A DNA stretch of 64,000 nt from the NCBI GenBank assembly GCA_033063855.1, contig CP093829.1:18259537-18323536 (forward strand), given 5' to 3'. Numbering within the stretch: the first letter of the stretch is position 1; the number at the start of each line of letters is the position of its first letter. This DNA comes from Smittia aterrima. Its lineage: Eukaryota > Arthropoda > Insecta > Diptera > Chironomidae. Below are positions 11,301 through 26,300 of this stretch, piece by piece. A program made the translations under genes and the position numbers. The notes under the pieces were generated by a model. It saw nothing but the letters and a program-made list of their open reading frames with translations. It ran no database searches and was not told the origin of the DNA.

Positions 11301-14300
11301 GTTGTTTAACCTTCCCGCTCGTTTCATGGAAAATTTTCAACAAAAATTTCATGACAGGGTCGTGAACTCGATGAAAACAAATTTCGTTCATCGGAATTCC
11401 TTTTAATTTATTTCGAAGGGGTCAGCGACTGAGTTTTAATTTATTCAAAGAAATGTCTAAAGAAAAGGAAGACGAGGTTGTTGAGGTTTATGGCGGCGGG
11501 CGAGAACAGTGAGCTATCATTCATAATTAAACAGAAGCCAACGATCGGAAGTTTGAGTGGCTAAAGTGTTTTATAAGCTGACGATGTGTGTTTGCTTTAT
11601 GGCACCGTCGTCCATTAAACTGAATTTCCTCGGAGAGATTCCTTTATGACTCCCCAATTTCTCGTTGTTTCGAGAAGCACAAGAGTGCGTGACAACTCAT
11701 CAATAAGCAAACGCGCGAAAGCATTATTGAAATTGGATTTGTTGTCTCCCGATGTTGAATTCTCTGCAGGAAAAACTTCGCTTGCAGCATATTTTATGGA
11801 AATGCTAGACGCATTAAAATGTCGCAAACTGTTTATGAATTCTCTAAATTTCAATAATCTAAATTGATTGCAGTGCAAGTTTGCGCAATGTTTCGGAATC
11901 AACGTCGTTAGAAATTCAATTCTGTTAGTTTTGGCTCATAAAACTCAAACATAAAGAATGAGAAAGTCGTCGATAAATCAGAGACTGAGAGAGTACCTGC
12001 AACAGAATGACGCCTTGAAGTCAAACATAAGACGAGGGTCGTGATGATTGTCGCAGAATCTTTCAGGAATTAGAAAGCCTTGTTCGACAAAACATCGAAG
12101 GAAAGTTTTCCACTTCCATTTTCTCGTTGCAGACATTTTCCCGTGATTTTTCTTTCTACGACGTCTCGAATCTCGCTCGGCCATCGACACAAGCATACAC
12201 GAGACAGTGGAGAATAAACGAGCGATGTTTAACAAAAGTTACTTTCGCATTGGCTCGAGTCACACACTCGACCGTACAAGCGTTTTCAATTATGAACTCT
12301 AATTGAATGATTGAACATGTCGAGAGCAACACGGAATGTTTACATTTCGCAAATAAACATTTAATCAATGAAAAGAAATGTGAAGAGAATAATAATTTCT
12401 CAACTCAATAAGTGAATGAATGCACTTTTCACATTCGCTCAATTTCTCTCAATTCCACTTTTTCATTTTTATTTGCGACTATAAATTTGCTGCCATTATG
12501 TCATGATCACTCATGAATTCAAAAGCTTATCAGCGAGCACCTAAATCTGCGAACGTTTGCAATTCGCTATCATTGAACCGAACCGAGCACAAGTGAAGTT
12601 AGTGACGACGAATCGACGCGCTTGGCTATTGAACTTGAAATTGTAAACGATTTCTCAAGGATCGCGATGTCACGTCATGACTCAAGCAAAACAGCAAAAC
12701 AACTCCTGTTAATGCAATCATTTCTTCCATTGCTCGTGCGTTGCACAAGTTGTAATTAGCAGCTTTAAACTTTTCTTTGCAATTCTCCCTTCGCCTTTTA
12801 CTCATGAGCGAGCAGCGGTGGAAAGATTCGCCTCGGCAGACATTAATTTAATAATGGGATTCAAGGCAATTTATATTTTGTGCTCCCCCGACTGAGCATA
12901 ATTAGCCAGTAGCCGCAACAGTATATTTTAGGGAATACTCCCCGATAATTACTCATTGATTTTTAATTAGAGCTCATAATGCTTTTCTTATTCGAAGAGG
13001 GGAGCGAACAAGAAAGGAGCTTCCGATTTTCCACTCGAGAGACTTGCTCGGAATCGCAATGAAGAGTAGAGACTCGCTGCTACTGCAAGATGAGGAGAAT
13101 GGCGGCGTGGGTGGAGAGAGATTTTATTTTATTCGGCCTGATCGTGAATGGAAAATTTGTAGTTCGCCTGCATGTCTCGTGTTTGCCAACAACAGCGCAG
13201 CAGTTGCAGTGGCGAAAGAAAAGAGAAAAATTCGTAATGACAATAACAGACGAGGATAAATTGAAAGCGGAAGAGCTGTGTTGAAAGTCGAAGACTTTGC
13301 CACCCGAATTCATGAATTCGTGGGCGGAAAATTTCAATTATAATTGTCACACACTCGAGTTTTTCACTTGGCAAGCAAGTAGCGTCGAGTGATTTTAAAT
13401 ATTTCATTAGCTCTTTCCATGCAATAAAACGTTTTGGATGAGAAACAAAGGGTTTCGAGCGTCGAGAACGACTCCCAAGATTCCACTGCGAAATGAATCT
13501 GAATTATTCTGTTAAACGCTTCAACAACGTTTCCTTTAGTGCCACTCGACACTTTGGGGTTTAATCAGCGACTGCAACTTTTCTTTGTTGATACGTTGAG
13601 CGAAAGAAAATTCCTTCAAGTGTCGCATATGCGACCAAAGGGAAAACTTTTTCCTTCAACACATTAACGTCATCAGGATAGTTGATAATTAATTTACGCA
13701 CCATCTGCTGCTCGTGTTGTGGCTCAGAATAAAAAATTGTTTATTGGAAAGTGTCTTTCAATATATCAAACATAGAATAATAACATTGATTGCTTCAAGT
13801 CCGGCAAATATGACAACGAACAATTTGAATGAAATGCCAAAGATGAATTGAAAATAAAACAGTTATGAATGTGAATTAATGGTAAGCACATTGATGATGA
13901 TCACATGATGTTAGTGTAATGTAGTTCAATGAGTTGACAGAGTTACTGAGAAGTAACTCCTTGACATCGCCTGGATTGTGATCACTTGTCTGTAATCGCT
14001 GCTCTGTAATGGTTAAGAGAATGTCTCAGATTTACGTTCTACTTGACCATTTTCACATGCGATAGCAGGCAAGCCATCTCTTCCACTGCGAACATGCGAC
14101 GAATGATTCGAAGATGAATTATCTTCATGCACTTAGCGATTAAAGTTTTAGCAATTTTCTTTTGATCATGCATTTTCTTTGACGAGTCTTAAAAGCATTT
14201 TTTTTTGCTATGTACTCGAATATTCAGAAAGCCTTTCTCTCATATTCGTTTCCACAAATCCCGAGGAAACATTTCTCGTTGGAAATTCTCTTTAAATGCA

Positions 14301-17300
14301 ACATTTGTTTTGAGGCAAAGTTCAACCGCGCGCGTCGCGAGGGGAAGCGAAAGTTTAATGAAATTTGTTTAAAATTTTATTAAAAATTTGGCGCTCAACG
14401 ATGGCGATGAGGGAATCGCACAAAACGGTTTTTCCACCGATAAAAATCTAATTATTCGTCTGGAAATATTCACGGATAAAAAAAGTTTTTTTTTGTTCTG
14501 GTGTTCGTCCTTCTACGTTAAAAAATAAAAACATAATTAAATGCCGTTTCCATTTATATGAATGATAATAAAAAATAATGACGAATAAAACGTTAGTCGC
14601 ACCATTGAGTGAGAGAGAAAGAGGGCGGCTGCTTGTTCGCTGTTCAAACTGAGCGAATAAAATTATAATTGAAAAAGTAGTGTCGTTTGACAATCGACGC
14701 GGAAAAACGAGAGAACTTAATGGAAATTGAATTTAAATGAGATAGCAAGATGAGCAGGAAACGCCATCGTAACCCTCTCTGTCGAAATAAGAACTTTCCG
14801 GAAGTCGACATAAATTTTTAATTTTCCTTTCGCCTCAAAACAAGAACCGACAACTGAGCTGTCGTTTTTCAACTTCATCTCAATATGTTGCCTCACGAGC
14901 ATGAGATGGAGGCAATCCGAGAGAATTCTAATAAATAACAAATAGCTTTTCAAAATGCAAAATAAACGTCGGCGCTTTGCTCGTCGAAAAAGAAGCGACA
15001 CGACCCAGACATTACTGCGAGAACGGACAAGCAAGATCTCCATTTCCCCCAAATAAACAACAAGAACACAAATTTTGAAATTTAACTAAAAGTAGTTTGC
15101 TGAGCGAGACGGCTTCATCGTTTCTGAAATCATCGATGAAGCTTCTTCACTCTCAGCCTATCTTCAATCTTGAAACAGTTTAGCGTACCATGGCTGTCTG
15201 AAGTTTTCTGAAGTGAGGCCTGCTGGTCCTTCTGACTTGAGTTTGGCGTCAGATTAGCGTACGTGCTTTGAGGCACATGACAATTACTTGATTTCTCAGT
15301 CGATGGAGAATTTTGTTTTGTGGAGACAGCTCCAGTTGATTGAAGCGATGTCTGACTCACTGAATGTGTTTGATTGTTTTTTGGCTTAAGCGCGTTCATA
15401 TTGACAACAGTACTTGTCGAAGTTGTACTTGTTGCGGAGGAAAATGACGATTCTGGCGACTCACTTGTGAGGTCTGAAGATTCTGGAATGATTTTGATTG
15501 ATAAAATTTTGAAGAGGTTTCCAATAAAATAAAAGCAAAGCGAACAGCTTCAGTCGATTTCGCGGCTTTCGTTGATAAAAGAAATTGCTTTTCAAATGTC
15601 GCTTTCTATTTCTCGCCAATATTGAATCAATATTCGTTCGTTGAGTGTTAGGAAACAACACGAAATGTGCAAAAATATTCTAAACTAAGCTCTACTCGCT
15701 GTGCAACCAACATCAAAGCGGTTAACATCAAATATTTTTGTTGTCAGAGAATCGTCCCTTGTCCCCTTTGAGAATCATGTGACGTTTGAGCATCAGATTG
15801 ATGAAAAGGGCAAATTATTTGATTAACCAATGTCGTAAAGCACGTCGAGGGCATGATCGGAAATTAAATTACAATTTTGAGAGGCAATAGATGAACTCTC
15901 ATGTTTAGCATGAAGGGAAAGTTATTTTCCTAATTGAATTCCTCGATCAAAATTACTCGGCTCGGTGACATTTCAAATTGACATTTGCAGTTCCTTCACA
16001 ACAATTAATAATCAATCACCAGAGTCAGTAATCTAAAGCGAGTCGCAATAATTGAAATCATAATCAAATTATCGAAGGGGAGGGAGGGTAGGGGATACTC
16101 GACGCGCACACACACCCTGGACACCGCACATATCCTTTCGGAGAATTAATTGTTTACCAAAAACTGTGGGTGGACTACAGAGCGAGAGAGATAGATGTCG
16201 ATGTTGTGACTTTTAATTGAATGAGTAATTTCCTGTGCTTAATGTGTTTGCATCCCTTGCGAGAGAGAGTGTGTGTGTAAACGAAATTTAAATGAATGGA
16301 TTTGCCAATAACTTAATGGTAATTGATCCTCCCGTCCCTTCAGACTCCTTCACGGAGGAAACTTTTTCCTAATGTAATTTCCAATCCATTTATCACAGCC
16401 AATTAAACTTTAATGGAAATGCTGTCCGCCTTTTATGAGCTGTGAGATCTCCCGGAAGCAAATATTTGATGATAAAGTTCGTGCGAATGAGAATCGTTTC
16501 GCAATAAATCTTTCCCTAGATTTGTGACGGAATTAAATTCAATTGCTTGTTAGCACTAAAGATATTTGAAAAGCGTCCACGAGAAAGTCGACAAAGTAAC
16601 AAGGAGAAAACTTCTCAAAGTATTTACAACAAAAGTAAAAGGGAATTCGCTATCAGTTAGGAAAACTAAGTTTCATTCCAAATATTAAAAGTTTCTAGAA
16701 AACTTTTTCACCATTCTAAAGGAAAATAATCAAATTCTCATCCTTATTAAAATAAAATAACTCAAAACTTCGCTCCATTTACAAAGATAGAAACTATAAA
16801 GTTAAAGAGAATTTGACTTACCGGAAACGTTTAGCCGTACCGTAGCCGGGCCTATTTGTGTCAATCGTCGATGATTTATCGGCTTCGACGCTTCATTAGC
16901 TGATTGCGAACGATTCCGCATAATTGGTCCAAGGTCTTCAGTTTTGTTTGTTTTCTTATTCCCGGCAGTGCTGAAAGAAGATCGAGAGAAGTGGGCTTCG
17001 ATTAGTCAAAGTGTAAAAGGGAATTCATTAATTGCCTTAAAGAAAGATTTTTTTCGGTTAACTCAAAATGTAATCAACGCGGCCTTTCATGATCATCCAA
17101 AGCTGCTTTTATCTCTCACCGTGCATCGTCGAAACGCCAGCTCATAATTATGACTCGCAACGATTAACATAACAAAGCCTCACGCAAGTCCATTAATTAT
17201 AAATGCTCGGCCGAGTGAAATTCCTTGAATATCTCTGATCTTCTTCTTCATCATCTCCTCCTTATTTACTGAGGTTCAGTAGTTGGAATTTAATTGAATT

Positions 17301-20300
17301 ATCTTGTAAACTTCCTGCTTACCCTCAAGTGAAAACAGGGCGCGCGGAAGATGAAACAGTTTTGATATCATTCAACGCTCATTAACATAATTTCGGGAGC
17401 GCTTGTGCTTTTGCTTTTCCCAACGAAGAAGAAAAGTTTCCGGAAAAGGAGAAAACAACTCGGGAATTTCATAACGGCAGTAAATGCAGTCGAGAAAAAT
17501 TATGAGAGAGAAAAGAATTGAATTCACTTTGTGCCATTAGGCGAGCGAGCGAATGAAACACAAATTCCAAGAGTTTCATTCATGGTTTGATATTTACGAA
17601 CGGGGCTCGACTTCGCTGTGTTCGTGTCCGTAGTTAATGTTTGTATGCATCGAGCGTTTGTGATTTTTTTTTGTGAATGAAGTTATGAATATGGGCAGGT
17701 TTTGTATTAAAGCGAAGAGTAAATTGAAATGGCTTTGACTCTCAGTGTGTTGTTTTTTTTTCTCTGCAGCTCAATCAAGCACACAACACGTTTACGTTGT
17801 TGCATAAACAACATTTTGTTGTGGCAGATTTGAAGCGCAAAAAAAGATCGGCGAAGTTTTAATTTGCAGTAATCAATCATTACGTCCCGGATCTGTGTGG
17901 TTTCTCTTTTTTTTATTTTGGGGAGGCCAGCAACGTTGACAACGTTTCGCTAAAAAAAATCTCATTAAAGTCAGCTTTCATTTCATTTCGATATATTCCA
18001 GCAAAGAGTGTCTTGCTCTCTCCCTCTCGCTTGCTTTTCGGATATCATTTACTCTAATCAGCATCACATCTCTTGAAACAAAATTTTATCTGTGACCTTC
18101 AAGAAAATATCTCACGTCGAACATCTCCGAGCTAATATTTATTCAACAAGCAGCGAGTTGGAAGAGTAGAGACGACGAAGAAGAAGGCTGAAGATAGCCG
18201 TAGCGATGCCCAAACGAAAGAAAAATATTTCTCACGTAAACATGTCTCTGACAGCGTTAGGAATTTGAATACCAATTGGTATTATCGCATATTTATATTT
18301 TATCATCATTTCCCGAAATTCGTGAGCTTCTAGGCGAGTCAATACACATCGTTAGAGCCACGGGAATGGTAGAACCTTCTTTCTCGGAGATTTGACTGAT
18401 GCACAAGATCGACATCTCAACGAATAATTAATCGACACGGCTCGTGGTAGAGAAGAATCCCATCAACACTGAGATCTAAGCTTCCAAATCGTAGACTAAT
18501 TAATAAATTTAAATTTCAAATCTCTTGCGGCTGCTAAAGCATTCCAAAGCGTTCGAAAAGAAGTTGAACTTCGAGGGAGACTAGAAACTTTGAAATATTA
18601 TAGATAATTAAATTAACGATTATGAAAGGCCATCGACATCATTTCGTGGAAAAGTTTTTTTTCTTAGTTTATTTTTGTTAATTTGATCATCAAATAGAAA
18701 TTCTAAGAAAACTTACCGAAGGATTGTTTCACTCATGCTGTGGGCAACCATTGGATCCCATGTTTCCATCCATATCTCTCCCGCTCCCGTGAGGGTGTAG
18801 CGACCAACCTCCATGAAAAAGACGCTGAGCGTGGAGCCGCATCTAAGAGCGAAAGCAGAAAATAAATTATCAACTAATGAAGAAAGCATTTCCAACGGGG
18901 CGCACTTACCGTCTCATATTGGCCAAGGCAAACTCAACATGATCAACTCGCCGATCTCCCGTTGTCGTTTTGTCAGGTCCAACTCGAATCAGCGACAATG
19001 TCGTGTCGCTAATGCACAGTCGATAACTGCCGATGATGCCGAAGCTTTCGCCCAGACCTCGTCGAATTACATTCACCTCCCAGACATGTTCTGCGAAAAA
19101 GAAAAGAAGTTTAATTAGTCTCTAAGCAATTAAGATATCGCGCAGCATGATGTAAATTCAATTGAATTTAATCACGAGAAATCATCTCTCTTCATCATCA
19201 TCATCGTCGTTGTTTTCAAAGAGAAGACAAAAACGTGTAAAACTCAAATCAATTAGCGCTTCTCTATTAGCTTCACATGCCGATTGGACTTTCAAATTTC
19301 GACCCCAAAACACCAGCCAACCTCGCCTCAAAGTCAAACGATTCGGTCATGTAAAAACATTTTACGAGTGTGACAAAATAAATCATTTTGAATTTACATC
19401 TCTCGCTCGTTTCACTCTCGAGGCGAAAACAGAGAACGAAAAAAAAAACAGTTTTCTCGCTCTCGCCATCATCTCGTTACATGTCACCGGATAAAAGAGT
19501 TGATATCATTCCAGTGAATTAATGTCGAGCACGATTTGCACACAGCAAGAAGGAGAGAACGAACAGAGAGGAAAAAAAAGTTCAACGAAATAGCGACAGC
19601 AGGAAAATTTGCATGGGTGAGGAGTGTATGACAATGTTAATGCTCGTTGATAAGCCTTAGTTCACCTTTTTTTTGCGCAAAACATTTCTGCGGTATTGGA
19701 TTTCAGTCGAGTAACCTACTTTTAATGGCATTACTTCAATTGCCGACCCACTTCAGTCGCTTTGCAGTTCTTTTTTCAACTCGACTGTGAATAATCACAT
19801 AATCTGATAGATTGTTTCTGCAGCGCCACTTATTGAGAATGCTCGACGATATGTTATGAAATATAATCCGATTGTTCGATTAGTTAGCGCCAGCGACTTC
19901 ATTATCGATAAGAATGTTAAATTACAAAGAATTTTGATTGTCATCTTCCCCCATCGCGCGAGCTCTCTTTCTCTTTAACGTCCGTCATCGTTGGTTTGGA
20001 GAACTATTCCAATTCCATTAAAATAACGATATCAATTACATCTAATAATGACTCAATTTCGTGTTCAATAACTCAATTATAATCAATTACGTTTCTAGTT
20101 GTGATTGACGTTAGTTTTTTTTTTCTTTGTTATCAATTCGAACAAGGCAAATGAAAACAAAAAAAAAATTCCTCGAGCAATGGAATTTCGAATGGAAAAA
20201 AATGAGGGAATTTCGATTTCGTTTCAATTGCGTATCGAACGCACTAATTGATGTTGAAAAGAGAGATAAACAGTGAGCTTCGACTATGAGTGAAAAAAAT

Positions 20301-23300
20301 AAGCTGAAGGCGAACGACATCGTTGTTTGTCTTTTGATTAAATCAATTTTATGTGAGATCTATCACGTAACGTAAACAGTCGTTCGATAATAGAAATCGA
20401 GTTGATTTCTCTGTTTATTTGCTTTTGTGACGATAACTTTATTGGTCTCTGAAGAGAATTTCTATGCAGTTACAGTTAAATTCGTGCGACACGAGCGAAC
20501 GCGGTTAATTGAACAAACTCAGAGGAGAATCATCTGACTAAACATTGTTTACTGAATTCGTTAGACTTTTCATTTCTGACGATGCATGACGCCATCGCAG
20601 CTTCGTCTCTGACGTCTTAGCAAACAGAAAAAATGCTGAGGAAATGAGCACAGAGATTTGGTGTAGCCCATAAAAGATTTCCCGGGCGTGATGACTGTCA
20701 ACAAGAGGCAACATAACTTAATGGTGCGTAGCTTATCAGCGAAGATTGCAACTTTGTTGCAGTAACTTTAACCCAAGCAATCGTGCAGTTGTCGACTCTT
20801 CCACACTCGTTTCGCAATTATTAATGAGCGCAAAGTTAAGTCCAACATGTTAATGTCTCGTGTCATTCTCATGAAGCGAAGCCGTTCAGCTGCAACAAAG
20901 TAGAACGCGAGTGACACACTTCGAAAATAAACAAAATAATAAATACGTAAAACTCAAAATTAGTGCAAAAATACGTTTATGTAACTCGAGCTCTGTTTCA
21001 GTTTCTGCGAAGCAAGTTTCGTTACATTTCGGCTGCGGCCTCGTTTTCTAATTTCGAATTCCAAATTTGTGTGTCTTACCGACGACGACGAGTTGATTTT
21101 TTTATGGGTTTTCCCTCTTTCGCTGACAACTGCTTTTCTCACGAGCGTGGCATTGTGACAGTTGTTTAGAATTTCTTTTTCAATATCGCTCTCAGCCTTC
21201 CACTCCGAGATTTATGTTTTTATTTTCTTCTCGTCGTCGTCGGTTTTATTGGAAAAATTTTATTACTTTCTCCTTTTCGGAAGAAGACGATTCTTCTCGA
21301 GGGATGAAAAAGAAACTGAGATCGAAATCTCGATGACATTATAAATAGTTTGCCTTCTCTCAACTCCTCGATATGACACAGATTTCAATTAAACATATCA
21401 AGATTCTCTCTCTCTCCCTTCTTCAGCAGTTGCGAGTGTCGGGAGGATATTTCGACATAAACAAATAGAAAATAAAAGCCAATGAAGGAGGGACGAAGAA
21501 GAAGTCGAATGAAAAATGGTTTTGTCATGAAATCAACATAATTTGACATTTGCTCTGCCTGAGCCTTCAACCTCCTCGCATTGCAATAAAATGTAAATCG
21601 AAAAATAATGCGACAGATTCACCGCAACTGGAGATCATTAAAATCTCTCATCTTGATTATCCAGCACAAAATTTTCTGACTGACATGTTCGTTCACTCAC
21701 TCACTCTTGCAAGAATAAAGTCGAAAACTTTCATTTTAAGTGTCGTCGTTGTTCGTTTTACGATCGAAAGGTAAAGTTAAACTTAATCATCATTAAAGTG
21801 ATTATCACCAGCTGCTTGTGGTCGGAGATTAGAAGCAGAAACATTCACAAGATAACACACGATTCGACAAACCCAGTAAGCCGCTTGATTATGTTGTGAA
21901 GACATAAAACTTCCTCAGAATCGATTCGAATCGCTTTTACTCCATAAATTTTCAATCACGATTAATTTTTTCTACAAATTCATTCACACAATCGAAGGCA
22001 GCGGTGGCGGCAGCTTTCCGGTGTCGATAGTTGATGATTTACGTCAATTTCACATTCAAAAAAACTCGCGCGCGTTTCACAGAAAAAGAAACTCACAACA
22101 AACAACAAAATCTTGTGATAAGCTGAATAAGATTTGATTTCGAAGGCGCCCAGATAAAGACTGGAGGCGACAATAATCGCTCACAATATTTATTGCCGTT
22201 CGACTGGAATGTCTCATAATCTAAGGAATTCTCTATGAACTGATTGAAGTCTTTGTTTCAAGACCAAAACAATATTTCGATAACAGAAGCTCTCCTAATC
22301 TCAATGCGGTTGGGGGAGTTCGCTTTAAAAGCGAATGAAGCAAAAAATTGAATGGCATTGTGATTCGATGATTTCTTTTCTCCTTTTTCTTGACGTTCCC
22401 GACGAGATGTTGGAATCATTAAATATTTCATTGCCGGATGATTGCATTTCGTAATGTCTCCGAGAGCGATGGAAATGTCGAGTGCAGAAAGTCGTTTCTT
22501 CGTATGAAAAACGGAAATTAAAGACATTTTCTTCCGCAAATTGGCTGTAAAAATTATGTTTCGACAGAGAAGAATTGCGAGAAAGGTCTTGAGGTGCAAG
22601 CTTCTGACGTCGTTAGTCGCTGAGACATGCAAAACAACAAAAGGAAAATATTTTCTTCATTTATTGCTACGACCGCGACTTTGTATAATTTTTTATTTGT
22701 CGTTCGCTCCATTTCCGTATCGGGACGTTAACGATCCGTTAAATTCTCGAGAGACTCGTAATTAATTAGCTTTTGGAATGAAATCGAAGCAATTCTCTGG
22801 TAAATCAAAGTGCGCGCCTCTTGTCGCAACATTCTTCACAATTTCCCTTCGTAAGCTTCTCAACTCATAAATTTTTCATGTTTTTTCTTTTTTTCCTTCT
22901 CGGCTTATTAAATTGAACAATTTCAAAGCGATAAACTTTGCGAGAAGAAATATGCTCTCTCTTCTCGTTCTGCAATAAAAAATGTTTCCCGGAGTGTTAG
23001 AGCGAGAGTCGTCAAAAGATTCTTTTGCTAATTTCGCGGTATTAGAGTCGTAAACTTGCGTTTCATTTAAATTCCGAAGAGGCATTAAAAAAATATTCGA
23101 GATATCGATTTCGAAGAAACTATGGCGCATTATTGATTAGTCAAAGAAATCCGCGTCTTGTTGTTTGAGTTGAGCAAGGTAACAAAAATGTTTCTGAGAG
23201 CTTAAAGACTCATCACCTCTCGTCTCTATCACGTGCCGATGGTAACGTCCACCAAGGTTGTTTACATCAGTCAGAGTTATTGAGAAATTAAGACAAATAA

Positions 23301-26300
23301 TCTTAAACAAAAACACAAAAATTTCTCGTGTCGCACAAAACGAGAGAAGGGAGATCGTTGTTCCTTCTAATCCCATGGCTGTGACTTTTTTTGTGCTTGT
23401 TTCTCTTGTTTTATGAATGACGACAAGCGTTTCTCGTGTATGATATGTTCGTAGTGTCGACGCAAAGCTACACAGATTCGTTTCGATTACGACGACAATC
23501 CACTTTCGAAACTTTTGAAAAAAGCTTTTTCGTCCGCCCAGCTCGTTCAGAAGAGTTAACAAGATTTTATCGTCGCTTAAATTGCCGTAATTAAAAAATC
23601 CATAAAATGCGATTCAGAATCGAGCAAATTGGCAACTAAACGATTCCTCACCGCAAAACTATTTATTTTCGTTCTCGAGACATTTTCATCCTATTTTTGT
23701 TTAGAGGAGAAATCTTTAATCTCGTCTTTAGTCACATGTGACAGAAGATAATTTAGAGCGACGAGAGTCGAGTAACATAAACTATTTTAAGAGATAAATC
23801 AAATGTCTGATGCAAAATGCCGTTCTATTTAAAAGAAAATACTCTGAATTCTCTGTTGCGTTTGTTTGAAGTTCTCATTTGGACGATGCGCCGTCATGCA
23901 CGTATCTCAAGTGACTTGACTTGAGCTGAGGGAGGAATAAGAAAGAAAGAAAGGAATCTTTCTAAGAGATATCTTCTCGTCTGCCGCGAATGAGAGAAGA
24001 AGCCGCCCGATGTCTGCAACTAATTATTTCGCTGAGAAGTTCATCTCACTTTCAGAACGTGTTTCTATTTACACTCAAAGAGTGTAAAGATTCGTTTACA
24101 TGCGAGATTTACGGATGGCAGTTGAGTCTTGTCGAGGAGCTCGAGCTTAGACGAGACTTATGCTTATTGAATGTGAATTGACTGAATCGCTTTTAAAGTG
24201 ATTTGACTTGTACACTTTTGAAGAGGGCGGAGGCGCGAGACGCTCTCTCGTTCAGCCTTCAGCAGATGCTTACCTGGAATAGATTGAAAGAAGAAAATTT
24301 GAATCAATAAAAGTTTGCTAAGCTTTTCGGTTTAATAAAGCGTCTGAACGGAATGAGATTTCTGCGATTCCTCTAATTTGTTCTCCTTCATCTTTCCTGA
24401 GCTGTTGTTTCATATTTGCGCCAGACAAACGGAAAATATGATCCGTCGACGAGAAAAGATTTTTATTATGAAATAACGAGAGAACTCAACCAGACGAAAA
24501 AAATAACAGAAACACGAGCGCTTTCGTTGTCGGCGGTTTTTGATAAACGCGAACACAACAATCCTATAATTTATTTTGACGGATTTCTATCATCACGATC
24601 GTAAGGAACTGCTTATCAATAAACAAGAACCCAAATAATTGCTTCAACGCACGAAATCCTTTCTCGAAAAGCAGGAAAAAAGCATCGAAATCAAAATATT
24701 TGCATACATTCGTTTGTTCGCGCCCCTTTCCTTCATCGTCGTCGTCGCAGTCGTCGCCGCTGCCGACTATCGTAATTATAGAGATCGCACGGAAAATTGA
24801 AATCTATTTGTCTTGAATTAAAGCAACATAAACAAGCGTTTAAATGTCTCGCACTCGTCGGATGTTATTTTCGATAGCCACGACCTCACTTTCGAACGAC
24901 TCTCGACGGCTTCTAAATTTAGCATCGACTGATGTGTCTTTTTCCATAAATAACCTCATTTAAATTGCTTTACGGCGCGGAGTATTAACGCAACAATTTT
25001 TATCTTCTTTTTATTCCCTGCTGCCAGTGTCTGCCGATAGAATGTCGTTGTTGAGATAGAGTCGTTTGTCTAAGCGTTTCTGTGCGGATTTCTTCAATGC
25101 GAAATTAAATTTTATTTTAATGTCTTTTGTCTTCTTCCTTGTTCGCACTGCGTCTAGCGCAATTTCAATCGCGTGTGTATATTTCTTTCGATCTTTCTTT
25201 CTTTCAATCGAAAGCTCATCCGCGGGGAGATGGAATCAAACCGTTTTCGCGATTGAAATTTGTTGGCGCATTGACGTCGAGTGTCGCTCGTTGCTCGTTG
25301 CCTTTGTTCTATTCTCGCAATTTGAATAAATTTCATTGCGTTTTTATGCTCTCGTCTCACTCGTCTCGAGAGGGTTTTGATGTGCTTGCGAACTTTTTCA
25401 TTTCCCTCCAAGGTGCAAACAACAGAAATCGCTTCTCATTTCTTGAAGCTCCTCAAGAGAATGACTTTTATTCACGCTCCATTCCACCCAAAGTCATCGT
25501 TTCTCCCTCCACCTTTTACTCCATTAAGGATCGAAGACGACTTCGATGGCTTACGATTGTCTACCTCATTTATTTCTTTCGCCTTTTTTCCTCTTTTTAT
25601 TTTTGTATATTTTGGGTTGAATGGAATCATTGTGGCGAGAAGGAGATGAGAAGTGAACTGAATGTGTTTATTCGTTGATTCTGCGGCGAGACGGTCGCTG
25701 TCATGTTTAATGATCAATTTATCAGCAATTTATCATTTCGTAGACCCGTGAAGCGATCGACGAAAAGTTGAGTCGAAATGGAAAGAGCGAGAAGCTTCAA
25801 CTTAAATGGAATTTACGGTATTTTCTTCATAATTTTCCATCCAAGTGTAAATGATGGCCGACGCGATGGAATTTCGGGCATTTCCCATTTTTCTTTCGAC
25901 ACCAACCGTAACTTCTGCTCAACAATAGCAAACGCCGCCAAAAGACTTCATTAAAGTCTGTTATTGTATCACATTACCATTAATCCAAAGTGATAGAACG
26001 AGATCCGCCCTTTGCTCCCTCCCCGGAACAAAAAGGTTTCACTCACTGATTTCGAGCCACCATACACGAAGGATAATATCATAAATATGATGTCTCCCCG
26101 CATTTAACGCTCGAGCAACACTTTTCACAGTGAAACGATGTTATTTAGTGCCGATGTGCCGCATAATTTTCCATATTTTCTTTAGGCCATGCACACACTC
26201 ACTCACACGTCGTTTGTGGCACGAGGAAAACAAAAATAAAAGAAAAGTAAAGACACACAAAGAGATAATTGTTTCAACAATTAAGAAAAATTGCCACATA

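Noticed and set aside
15130..15399. Reading MNALKP... at 15399 as a separate small gene
   Set aside because: The frame continues upstream to a good acceptor at 15482 and fits the IRS phase, so the ATG is internal.
18813..19118. 101-codon plus-strand frame across the PTB exons
   Set aside because: Antisense to exons 2 and 3, whose PTB translation is clear.
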